Positions 26,881 through 38,600 of a stretch of DNA of 64,000 nt are shown piece by piece. A program made the translations under genes and the position numbers. The stretch is from Costus lasius (taxonomy: Eukaryota; Streptophyta; Magnoliopsida; Zingiberales; Costaceae): contig CM050448.1 in assembly GCA_027563935.2 (NCBI GenBank), positions 121,260,493-121,324,492 of the forward strand, written 5' to 3'. The notes beneath the pieces were generated by a model that was given only the letters and a program-made list of their open reading frames with translations, was not told the origin of the DNA and did not search any database. Every line of letters starts with the position of its first letter. Position 1 is the first letter of the stretch.

Positions 26881-29144
26881 CACCACTTTCCCCACCGATT
26901 TGGAGAGAGACAAAGAATATAAAATTTATAAATTTTCCAAATTTTTTTCTATCCAAATCAGTCATTCGAAAAAAAACCAAGGGAAATATATTGTTGTAAG
27001 AGTTCTTATTCTTTGATGCAATGAAAGAGATTGGTTCAACTTCATTGAAACAACAGAGGTCACAAAATCAAATTGCTAAAAATCTAATTATTAATACCAA
27101 AATTTAAGATTAAATTTCGCTTTCACCATCGTACTTGACTTCTTGAGGAAAAAGATCATAAAAACAAATAAACCACAAATTTTTAAATATATTCCAATTA
27201 TATGATAACAAAGAACTAAAATCAAATCGATAAAAACAAGTGCTTGAATTGACTAGTACAGATAAAACATAGGCTGATAGATTCATAATCCTAGCCCATC
27301 CGTTTATTGTGGTTTTCCGTTTTCCCTCGAAATAAGTTGAAAAAAAACTGGGCTGAAGAGAGATGCCTCAGAAGCAGTAGATATCTCAGGTCTAGACTAT
27401 CGACCAGAAATTCTGAAATCGTACATTTTACAACTGGAAACACTAATTCATAACTCGTAATAACTGCAAGCTATACGTGAAAAGGAGTTCCCCTCAATTG
27501 CAGCTTTGGCATGACAACGGAGGCATACAAATCAATGAAATAATCGCCTGAGGATGATGCAGACGTCAGCAAAGAGTTAATTAGATGGTATATACTTGTG
27601 ATATTGAGAAAATGCATTAGAAGAATACTTAAATACTACTAATTAATAATTAGTAGTCATTATTACTACCTCATGTGTTTTAACACCCTCTCAACCATAA
27701 TTCTGAACACCAAACTAATTTATATTCTTCTTTGGAGCAATACTTGTTTCGGAACATCACAGCTAAGAATGCGCCCTTCCAAGAGCTAAATGAGAATAGA
27801 AGAACATTTTCTTAAAAAAAAAAAGTAATACTAACGTGACTGTATTCTTTACTCAAAACTTCTTGGACAAATTTTGCTTCTTTCCAAAACCACAACAACC
27901 ATAAGGTTCACAATATTTTTTGTCAATTAAGAAACCTTAGGACATCCATACTTGCAATGAAGTTATTAGGCGTACTACACATGTTTGATTAATAAATAGA
28001 AACACATCAAAGCACATGCAAAACAAATCAGCTTGTTAATCTGTAATGCCTGTTTTCTGCATAGATTTGAAGCAAGACCTTATCGAACTAAACTATTGAA
28101 ATTATATATTAGTCTGTCAAACTCTAGAGTCTAAAGAAATGAGAGATACTGCATTCTAAATCTGATCAACTACAAGCTAAATTAATGGAACGCAAAAAAA
28201 AAGAGGAGTATATTAGTCTGTCACACTGTGGAGCATTCAAAATAGGAGAGCTGCATTCTACATTAGATCAAATGCGGACATAAACTTACACGAAGACGCA
28301 ATAAAAACTCAAACTATATGTTTGATGTGTTAAAGTCTACTCATGCATTCTTTGGAAATATCCATTTTGGTCCTAAACGAAATAATAAAATCCAGAGGGA
28401 GCCATTGAAAATGGAAAACTTGAGAAGGAGAATAAAGAGCATACACAAAATGAAGCTACAATTTCTTGCATTTAACCACTAACTAGTAGCAGATTGGATT
28501 CCAAAGTTTAGAAAAGTAAATCTGTGTACAGTGAGTTGCTTGAGATTGTTTTTGATAGAGGCGAGAGTGCACTAAAGAGATTTTAGCATTAACTATCATG
28601 TGATGGAATAGGCTCATTTGGTTCTTGAACTCCATGTCTGGGTAGTTCTATAGATAAGTTATGTAACCTTCTTGTGGTACTTAATTCCAAGTCATCCATG
28701 ATTTAATTACAAACTGAATATTATCATGGCAATTAAGCTCAATCTACTTTACAACATAGTGTATTTCCTGTTCCTTGCATCCTAGGCAGATAATGATTCT
28801 TATTGAGTGTTTCTCTCTTATCGAACTCTTTCATAATTCATAGTTTGTTCAATAATATCTTTTTCAGGTAGTTGATTGTATTTTCGCTTTATTATTGATA
28901 TATATGTAACATAAATGCAGCTGAAACATAAGAATGCACAAAAAAACAAAATTTGCAGCCTCTTTATAAACTCAAATACTAGGAAGATGAGACGGGCAAT
29001 GGTAAAAGGAAATTGACTATGGATTAGACACAAGTAAAGACAATAAATTTCACAAATTTGGACTAGATTCAGTTCTTATGAATAAGTTAAAGAAATAACG
29101 AAAAGCGCACAATAACGGTGATAGATTACGAACCACGTTATTCA
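26881..29144. other. Intergenic AT-rich region
   Basis: No gene recognised. A diverged direct duplication is visible around 28107-28160 and 28210-28275 (both begin with TATTAGTCTGTCA and contain GCATTCTA...GATCAA). Confidence 0.5.
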
Positions 29145-29610
29145 TCAGAGTTCCTTGACGATTTCGATGCCCATAGAGCGAGCAGTTCCGATAATGGACT
29201 TGCAGATGGCCTCGATGGAGAGGTGCTTGCAAGAGAAATCAGACTGCTTGATCTTCGCGATCTCGTAGATGTGGCGGAGGGTAAGTGACGAGGCGACGAC
29301 GTGGCCGGGTCGGCGGCTGTCGAACTCGACGCCGGCAGCCTGTTTGAGGAACCAGGTGATGGAAGGGGACTTGACGGTGAACTCGAAGGTGTTGTCCTTG
29401 TAGGCGGTGATGGTGACAGCCATTGGGGTGTCGGGCTTGTACTTCTGGGTTCGCGCGTTGAAGTCCTTGCAGAAGGCCATCAGGTTGAGGCGGGTACTGC
29501 CCAAGCGCCGGCCCGACAGGCGGAGCGGGGCGGGCGCCGCCGGCCGGCACCGTGAGGCGGATGGTGGCGGCAACGGGCCGACGAGCCACTACGTCCTTGA
29601 GCGTTGCCAT
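29145..29610 (-). CDS. Mitochondrial large-subunit ribosomal protein uL11m, with one-base frameshift
   Basis: Intronless gene for ribosomal protein L11 of the mitochondrial type. The first frame (ATG at 29610) gives MATLKDVVARRPVAATIRL and continues to VGPALGQY. The homology then resumes in the next frame with LNLMAFCKDFNARTQKYKP and runs to the stop at 29145. From ATG to stop is 466 nt, one more than a multiple of three. The break is one extra G in the GGG at 29492-29494 (plus strand). Everything on both sides matches the family, and the total would be about 154 residues, the usual length. L11 binds 23S-type rRNA at the GTPase-associated centre. Either this copy is a recent pseudogene or the extra base is a sequencing error in a homopolymer. 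Confidence 0.9.
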
Positions 29611-29662
29611 CGGCAGCCGATCGAGATCGCTCGATGAATCGAGTTTTCCTCCTAAACCGCCG

Positions 29663-29912
29663 AAACCCTAAACCCCTTTTCGACGCCAAGGCCCGAGCCA
29701 ATGGTAAGCCTTCGAAAAACGAGAGAGAGGACATTTGATTCGGGCCCGGCCCAAGCTGGTCCATACAGACCTCATCTGCCGAAATCCACGTGGCAGGCGA
29801 ACACTAATGCGCGGCGCTAAGTTGCGCGGCTTGCGCCCGTGAGGAAGGTTGGTTACTTTAACGAATAGCTAACTGGCCAATGATAGGTTGACAAGTGGAT
29901 GGAAAGTGGGCC
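29663..29912 (-). promoter_or_regulatory. Telo-box and Site II elements before uL11m
   Basis: A telo-box (AAACCCTAA at 29663-29671) and Site II words TGGGCC (minus strand at 29748-29753; plus strand at 29907-29912) lie just upstream of the uL11m ATG. This pair is the standard promoter signature of plant ribosomal-protein and mitochondrial housekeeping genes (TCP-type factors bind Site II). It suggests the promoter is intact even though the frame is broken. Confidence 0.6.
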
Positions 29913-30354
29913 GGGCCATGAACATTGAATGAAGTAATATTTAATCGTTTCTTGATATTTTCCACTTTAAATTCCTTCTCCTTCCTTAACCCTCCATGTT
30001 TGTTCATCAGTTTGATCAGTTTAAGTCCCATGTTTGTTTATAAATTAAACAGAATAGGACAAAGAATAATTTGTACTGTTTGAAACTCGTAGTCTCTCAT
30101 TCGAGTAGGAAACGGTCATAATGTAATCGGTTCATTCCTACAAGAACGTTCCAAGATATCAATAAACAAATACAAATATGTTTTATCAGGTCAATTCCCA
30201 AATCATCACCAGTAATGTAGTGTAGTTTCATTTACTCTAATTATGGTCAGTGCCACGTAAGTTCATATCAACGGATTGGAATTAGTAGTTTCCACTTCTT
30301 TTGCTTGTTTGTTTATTAAAAGAAAGAAACAATAGCAGGTTTGCTGCCAGTACA
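29913..30354. other. Spacer between uL11m and the CREST-like gene
   Basis: AT-rich DNA; likely contains the 3' end of the gene that follows. Nothing else seen. Confidence 0.5.
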
Positions 30355-33300
30355 TCACTCAAGAAGCTTGTTACATGTGCCAACACCAACGGCTGCAGCA
30401 AGATGCCAAGCTGCATGAAGATAAGGAGTTTCAGTAAAGCTATCCTCAGCAATGAAAAGTGCCCCGCCCAGTAGAGAAGACATCGTATGTAGGTTGTGTG
30501 CCATCCTTAGGTTTGGTCTTGATAACGCTTGTTTGGCAAATGCTACCTGATAAAAAGCAATGAGATTTAATGATTTGATCAGCTGATTTCAAGTCATATC
30601 GCAGACTGCAAATGAAAGGGATATAAGAGTCTAGTGTTATGTTTGATTCATTTTTTTTCATTGAAGTCATCATGGAAGATTGTTTATTGTTAATTTCATA
30701 AAATTTTGTAATAGTTATGAGGAATAGGATTATCTAACCACCAATGTTTGCACTGATCTATTCTCCAGCACACAAACTCCTGCAGATGACTCTCTCATAG
30801 CAAATGTGAATTGTCTGTCAACCCTTTCCATTCTGTTGTTTAATGATTCATTATGCACATTTTTCCAATGGATACTCACCAACTCATATGTTAGTTCATA
30901 TCTAGCCTATTTTGTAGCATATTTCATACTCTACACTTGCATCAAGCCTACCCTAATCTTCCCAATCCTCCACCCTCAAAGATAGGAGCCATGCTGGAGA
31001 TAGCAACTTTTAGTCTGCAAACTATGGGAGCACATTAATTACAAACACTACATAGCACAAATGTCAGCATTTGGTGTCTCCAACATTTTTACAATGAACA
31101 TCAAAAACCAAGCAAATTGCTACTAGAAAGAGTGAGAATTACTTGCCTCCACTAATCCTGTGTGAATGACTGAAACCATGAAGGGCTGAAATGGCAATAG
31201 CAACGTGGAAGCTGCCATCAGCAGTTTTGGGTTCTCATTTCTGAGTGCACGTGATAAGCACTACAAGAATAAAATTTCTGTAAGTCAACAACTCAAAGAA
31301 GAAAGCAATTGAAAATGTCCTCATTTAAGAGAACAACTTTTATAAATGCTGTCCTTGGACATGCAGAATCTGCATATAAATGCAAGAAGAATGAAACCAA
31401 AACTTGAGCAACATTTCACCATAATGCTTATTAACTAATTACGATGAACAAGAGCAAACTGTGCAACATGATGTTTTAATTACAGGCTTACAGCAGTGCT
31501 CTTATAAGCTTTTTTTTAAAAATTTTACATGCATAAGTTCAAGAGCAAAAACAGATAAAGTTATAAGTATACAGAAACAACTGAAAAAAGAAGTTTACGC
31601 AAATGCAAATAATTTAGACCCAGTAATAGTGAACCATAAAGATACCAGACCCCAGTAATAATGAAATCTACTGCGGTATATATCTCATTTTGTTGTTCTT
31701 AGTTTATTTTTCAAAGTCCTGTCCTTTCTTACATCAACTACTATAGTTGATTCAACTGGTCTAAGAACAATATCCTCTTCCATGATATGTCTACACCAGT
31801 TTCGCCTATTTCTCTAATTTTATCTCTTCGGTATCTAGCTGCACCTAATTGTTAAAGAATTGTGATTATAACACTTCTCATTCGATCTTTCATAGTGACC
31901 CTGTAGATCCATCTTATCATCCTCATCTGCATTACACTCTTACTTGTGTATGTTGGTTATATCGACACAATACGCAACAGTCTATTCCCTGAAGTATGGT
32001 TAATCTTCCCTACAAAAATTTTCTTTTGATCTACAGAGCATTGGACAATCACAATCCCCCAGAAGCACCTTGTTATATGAATAATGTCTTCGTCAATCCT
32101 TCTTTCTTATTTAATTAGAGATTTAACATATCCTTATTAAGTAGGAATCATTCTTAAACCGTAACTAAACGTTATTCACATTTGCTTCAATTAACAAAAC
32201 GATGGCACGATCATGTACTGATATACAAACATGAAATGTTAAGCATAGTGCCCTGAAATGAATAGAAATAGCTGAACAAAGCAGACATGACGGAGATTTG
32301 TGCGATTTGGATGGATAGGTATGCAACTCGGGTTCAATTCCCAAGTCCACAAGAGAGAGTGAGACAGCAAAAGATAGCTTCCCCTCAGTGGAAAGGTGGA
32401 AGAAGACCAACAGTCGTTGCTTCCCATCTCAGGAACTCGTTTAAAAGAATTTATGGCTTTGTACATATTATAAACTAAAAGAAAACAAAGAATTAGTTCT
32501 ATGGGTAAAATGCAGATCAAATTTAAACATTAATGCTGCAAGATATATATGAGCTGGAACTACAAAACATTCGGTACAGCATGCACATTTTCTTGTGAAG
32601 ATACAATTTAGCTCTCCTCCACAAAATAGTTGAGGCCCCAACAAAGAAAAATACACTCAATATCATGGTATTGTAAATGAAAATAGTTATACCAAAAACA
32701 GAACATAAGGGAGGATCAAGGAAAAAAAGTTCTGCAGACTAGCATTCAATTCCTCAATGAAAATTGAATGACTTCAGCGTCTTTTCAGATTCACAAATGA
32801 GTTCCATTCAGAAAGTACCAAGTCACCAATTATTTCCATTCTCGATGTTAATTATCTATTACTTACAATGGTAGATGTACCTATCATTGCATAATCCGCC
32901 CATCTTAGATATTTCCTCAGTGATCCTCTAGAGGAATGGTACATGATTGAAGCAATGCCTACTCCAATTAATGAGTTAGCATACATCACATTGTTTATGT
33001 TCTTCCTGCAGTCAATTCATAAACTCTCAAATATTGGAAGAAAGATGGAGGCAGAAGTTAGGAGTGACATAAATTCTATTGATATGTTCTCTTATTGATC
33101 GTACCTTGGGACTTGCAAACCGAGAACAATAAAAGGCAGCGAGGTCAGCACATTCGCAACAGTTTCTGCAATGTTTCGATCACCTAATTCCGAAGAAACA
33201 AACAAACTTAGGCTATTTCATAAGCATTTCATAAAAGTTTTATCTGATTTAGTTTCCATCTCCATCTTACTCATACCTTGAAGCGAACAACGTGTTGGCC

Positions 33301-33619
33301 TCAAAAAAGATGGCCTTTGCTGCCATATTTTTCTGAAAACACAATAATTATTTAGCCGTTCAGTTGTTCACAGTACACGATAGCTTAGGCCTTCAAGTTA
33401 CTCAAAGATATAAAATAACTAGGAATTGATTAGAACATTCGTTAAGACTCACCTAGTTAACGAAGCTTGGCTTGTCCCTACAATTTCGGAGCCTCTGCAG
33501 AAAGAATGATCGGCGTCCTCGCGAATAAGTCCTTCTTCAACTCTAAATGCTAATCTTGCCACCAGATTAACTCCATGAATCGCATCATGTAGAGATTTGG
33601 CGGTGCTCCTTACACCCAT
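30355..33619 (-). CDS. Multi-pass membrane protein with CREST (ceramidase-like) residue pattern
   Basis: Six coding exons: 33619-33453, 33332-33277, 33183-33105, 33002-32867, 31260-31147 and 30546-30355, giving 247 residues. The ATG at 33619 is the first in frame after a stop in the possible upstream exon. After a polar N-terminus of about 75 residues, five or six hydrophobic segments follow (about 84-99, 108-123, 138-150, 160-180, 203-217, 228-240). The residues that define the CREST hydrolase superfamily (alkaline ceramidases, PAQR receptors, Per1, TMEM8) are all present: Ser119-x3-His123 (SIMYH), Asp137 (RWADY) and His228-x3-His232 (HAAWH). I infer a metal-dependent membrane hydrolase or receptor; the substrate is unknown. 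I remember uncharacterised plant homologues but no function. Intron 5 has a GC donor (GAG|GCAAGT). The exon 4 acceptor needs the second AG of CAGGAAG to keep frame. Confidence 0.8.
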
Positions 33620-35645
33620 TAGTGCTTCCCTTCCTCTGCGGACTGCAATCAAAAAGTACAATTATCATAACCATGTTGATAATGCAGATACTACGTTAAA
33701 ATAAACTTTCATGATATCAACTTTGCAGATTTGATGACAACTATGATTCAACGGAATAGACAACCAGCATCGAACACACAGAATACAAGAACCTTTAGAT
33801 GAGAGAAATACCCAAAAAGAGGATGATCACAAAGTGCAGTTTCTGGCGTTATTCGATGATCATAGAACTGATGGCTGCCTAAAACCCTAGAAAAATAGTT
33901 GGAGAAAATTTAAACAATGTGAATTCACTTCATCGTGCATTAAGGAAAAACAAATGCGATTCGTAAAAATCACCTTGGCTGAAAACGCTAGTAATCAACA
34001 GAATGCAAGCAGAAAAGAATGAAAGCGATCAAATTGAGGTAGATGGGCAGGATTGGCGGAGCTGAAGAGGGGTGATGTTGCTCTTCCAGTTCGGTGTTTC
34101 CTCGTCGACAAAAATAGTGATTAGGGGGCGCATGCAACCTGGGTTTTAATGCCGCGATGACGCATATTGGGATTGGGCTGGCTGGGCGTATTCTGGGAGG
34201 CGCAGGGTGGAATCTTGCCCCATTCGAAAATTTTAAATTATCAGACGCTAGCGTTTCAACTCAAAAGTTTACCATGCCCGGGTGTTATGGACTAGATGAC
34301 GCTGGGTTCCGTATATATGCGTGACATGGGAGAAGAGGATGGGTGGAAAAGTCGAGTAGGATAAGTATAGCATTTCTCCCGATCCAACTCAACACGGCTT
34401 ATGTATTTAAATCTTAAATTACGTATATATATATATATTATAATTATAATGATGCTGTCGCTGAGAATCGCAAAAAGATGAGCCACCGTACGTAGTTTGA
34501 ACTTTGTACATACATACCATTTACTTGTAACATTCAGACACAATATATTAATCACAATCGACCAAAATCAAATACCAATCACATCAGTGCGCTGTATTTT
34601 AACAATTCGATAATATTTATGGGATTGTCGTCGTTACGCACGTAATGATCAGCGAGTGATCAGAATGAACCCTCGGCATTATTCTAAAAGTCAACTCATT
34701 ATACACATATATTGTATAGAACACCTAGTTGACAAAAATGCATCTACTTGGTGGTCATTTCATTTGTCAACATGGCCAACGCGCGATTCGAATTGGTAAG
34801 TCAACTACGAGTTAACTCGTAAGGTCTACTTGTGATGCTAATTATTTCATTTCGACTTACAGATTGCAGGCTATAATTCTATTGCGATTTCAAAAATTAA
34901 TAATTTCATGCTTATCTCTAACTGGCTGATTGGGAAAGATAGCTAATCATATTTTTAATAATTTAAATGCTGTGATTTTAGTGCGATTTCAGTGTACTAG
35001 CACTCTAATTATCTTTCTTTTATAATAATTTCATGCCGGATAATATCTTTCTTTTATAATATAGAAAAGTACCAATTTGCACGCCATTAAGAGAACAATG
35101 CGACCAACCGAGTGTTTCTTTTCGTTTTTGCTACGCGACGGGAAGGCTTGACCTAATTCGTACCCCAAACATCGCCCGCATCTTTCACCCACCAGTAATC
35201 AATCTTGTAGTCAATGCTACTGACCAATCTCGCGTGGACCCCTCGTATCGATGATATGAAGGCAAGATATAATTTCGCGTCTTCTCCGAGTGTTTTTTAA
35301 CCTTCGTTATTTATCGCCACTTGTTTCATTTTTAAAAGGGATCGCAAAACGGCGAACGTGATCCAAGCACCGAGCCGAGGCGTGAATTCCCATTTCATCG
35401 GCGAGTGCTGGTCCGCCACCATCTGGCGGCTGCCACTTCTCGCCTTCGATTTATTTAGATATTATTTTTTCAGCTTCAGGCAGCAAATCGAAACGAGCTC
35501 CGCAGCGAAGACATTGGCTCACGGATATGGGGTTCTCTCTTATCGAGGTGCGCGCTTCCTTGCCATAGAAATCCTACGGCTAGATCCTTGTCCTCTTTCT
35601 TTCCAAGAATGGAGATCATGAGAGGTTACTGTGGTTTTCGGGACA
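33620..35645. other. Shared upstream region of the CREST-like gene and GDT1 gene
   Basis: The two genes are divergent, so this 2-kb stretch holds both promoters. Probable non-coding leader exons of the CREST-like gene lie near 33800-34080, and the GDT1 leader lies near 35340-35640. Between them is AT-rich DNA with a (TA)n tract near 34424-34440. No other gene seen. Confidence 0.45.
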
Positions 35646-38600
35646 ATGATTTCTGCGTGTTACAATCAGGGGTTCACTAAGTCGCTGGCCATGACCGTGC
35701 TCTCCGAGATTGGGGACAAGACTTTCTTCGCTGCTGCGGTGATTTTCTAATCTTTTGCGACAATTTTCTTTCTTTTGTGTTCACATTATAATTTAGATCT
35801 CGGATTTATGGTTCTTTTTTTCTTAGAATAAAGTTGTTGAATCTTCCAACTTGGATTTAATATGATTTATAAATTGGAGCTATAGATCGATATCGATATG
35901 AGATCTTGATCTTGGAGTTTATAGATCTTCTTTTTGGAAAGACAAGAATTTTTTCAAACAGGAATGTCTCCAGCGTCGGAGACCAAAATACAGTTGAGAT
36001 CATTCGGCCAACTATGTGACCAAACGTTACAAGAGCAAGTTGTATTAGAATGTCCAACGAGCCAGTTGGTCGCTTGGTTTGCTTCCCTATGGGCAAAAAT
36101 CAATTCACAACAGTTAAGTCTATGTAACATGAGTCTGGTTTCAGTCAAAAGGCAGCTGAGTTTATAGTTCTGGAATCACCCTTTTGGAGACATAATGATT
36201 TCTTACGGATTTCCACTGTGGGCGTGGCTAAGCGACTTCTGGCTGTAGGAGGAAGTTGAAGAGAATGGGCCAACCCCGATTAAAGAAGCCTTTTCTTACT
36301 GATAACTGCTGATTAGTAAGGCGAGGGTCAATAGAAAGATGTGTGGATTTCTTTACAAGAAACGAGCATGATTGTGGGCCTTGTAGCTCTCATCTTCCTA
36401 CTTATTTATCATTTCTATATGTTCTTTTTATCAAAGATTATATGTAATCCATAGCTTCGTTGGTTTCTTACTTTTGCCACCTTGCCTTTTCTCTTATTCT
36501 AATGCTTTTGGAAGGAGGCAGTCAAATCAAGATTTCTGGAGTTGGTTTGCCGCAGATAGTGATTCAAAATTATCAAGACTCCTAGGTTTTGAATGACGAC
36601 TGCGACAATTTATGATCGATTGTCCTATGTACAACCTATCAAAATTGTGGACTACGTTTTCTTCAGCTTGTAATTCAAAATTATCAGGTTTCCTTGGCTT
36701 TGAACATTAACTGGTCACACTATATCATAGACTATCCTAACAATAACTATTTTTCATGTTTCTTCAATTATTTTCTAGCGTGTTAAGCATGAGACAATAG
36801 AGTATCCACAAATTTAATTTAATTTTTGAAACATAGTACCTTGCTTCAAATAATGTAATATTAACAATAAAGACAATTTTTCTTGTTGCTATTTCTCTAT
36901 CTTCAATAAAGAATAACGTCTTGTTCTTGTTTACTTCACTATCTACAATAAAGAGAGAATGTCTTGTTCCTAAATACTCAAGTAGCTTTTCCCTTTCCTT
37001 ATAATTATGTCCAAACATCTAGAACTAAGATGAAAGCTATTTGACTACTAATTTTCTGTAGATAGTTTTGCCATCTGAATGTTTTGTTGAATATGTCAAT
37101 TTTACTTTTTTTTACCACCTGTCATAGTTTGAAAAAAAATTTGCTTGCACTGGTGTTGACCTTCATCTGCGTAATTTTGTATCGTAATAGTGTTAATTAC
37201 CATCAACAGAAAATCAAACATTCTGACATCGTACTAGAGTTACTTGCGCAATTGACATTAGAATATTTGAATCTAGTGTCAAATTGTGTTTGATGTTTGT
37301 GAAAAATAGGTAGAAATTGAACTTTATATTATTAAAGACAGGGCATTAAGAGAGATGTTTGGAGGTGGAAGGTTCGATGCTTAAGAAACTTTACCATGCT
37401 CACCCCTTTTGAAGTATATCAGAATATTGATTATATCAGAGATCACAAATATTACTGCAGATCAGTTAATGCATATTCTGCCTGGGTATCACTACCGTTG
37501 GCAGTGAGATCCACAAAAACAATATCACATGGAGGAGGAGCAGGCCTAGGGCAGGTTTGAGAACAGGAGTTCTGAAGGGTTAGAGACGGGGAAATGTGTT
37601 TACATTGAAGATGACAAGCTAGTATATATTGGAGTCTCTTCTCCAGACCCTGGATCATTTCAGTTGCATCACTATTTTTTGCATTTTGAACAGAAAAGAC
37701 TGTTATACTCAACATCTATTTTGAATTAATGAAAAATAACAGATTTCAGGTGCAATGAATGCTTCTTTTGATTTGCCCGATGTGCTTAGCTCTGTGGAAA
37801 TTATCCTATTTTACAATTATCTGTTCTTATCTATGTTATCATTTCCTTTTTATTTTGTGATTTAATCATTCACTTATTAACTACTACTTTCGTATTACAC
37901 CTGCTGTATTATTTTCTTTGCTGAAATTTTAATTTTGTGCAAATTGAGGAAGATGAAATAGAACTTTCAGTTAGTTTAGCTGCGGGAACATTGATGTTAC
38001 TGATACTGCATGTTTATTTTGTAAGATTTTGGCAATGCGTTATCCTCGGAAGCTTGTTTTATCTGGTTGTTTAGCTTCTTTAATTGTAAGTCCCATGCCT
38101 CATCCTTCTCTCTAATTTTCATCTTTTGATCTTTAATTTATTATTATTATTATAGTATATCGTGTTCCATTTTAGGTCATGACCATTCTGTCCGCTTGTC
38201 TTGGTTGGGCTGCACCAAATATGGTAATTTATCAAGATACAAATTAGTCCTGTTGTTTTTAGACTTATTTATACATTCCAAACTATCAATTCGTTTTGTT
38301 TAGTTTTATTCAAGCATCCATTGAGTACTATGCACTGTACCAATGGAGATTTCTATGCTCCCTGTATAATAAATCCTCGGTTTGGATGCTGAAATTACTC
38401 CTGTTTCTGTTTTACTAAAATGTCTTTAAGTTCTTCAAGGAGTTTGATGTAATTGATCTAGGAGCAATTTAAGTTCAGAAATTTCATCGCTCTGCTTCTT
38501 TGATGCTTGATTCAAAAGATCGTGTATGATGTTGCAAACATTTTGGTGTGGATATAAACTTTTTCTATCAATGATTCCCATATTACATCACCAAAGAACA

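Noticed and set aside
32287..32478. tRNA-like B box (GGTTCAATTCCC near 32333) suggesting a SINE or tRNA gene in intron 4 of the CREST-like gene.
   Set aside because: No convincing A box, terminator or tRNA fold was found; could be a very old SINE but not supportable.
37452..37715. Minus-strand frame of 87 codons with a Cys/Pro-rich section in GDT1 intron 1.
   Set aside because: No recognised family, splice context or promoter; treated as intronic noise.
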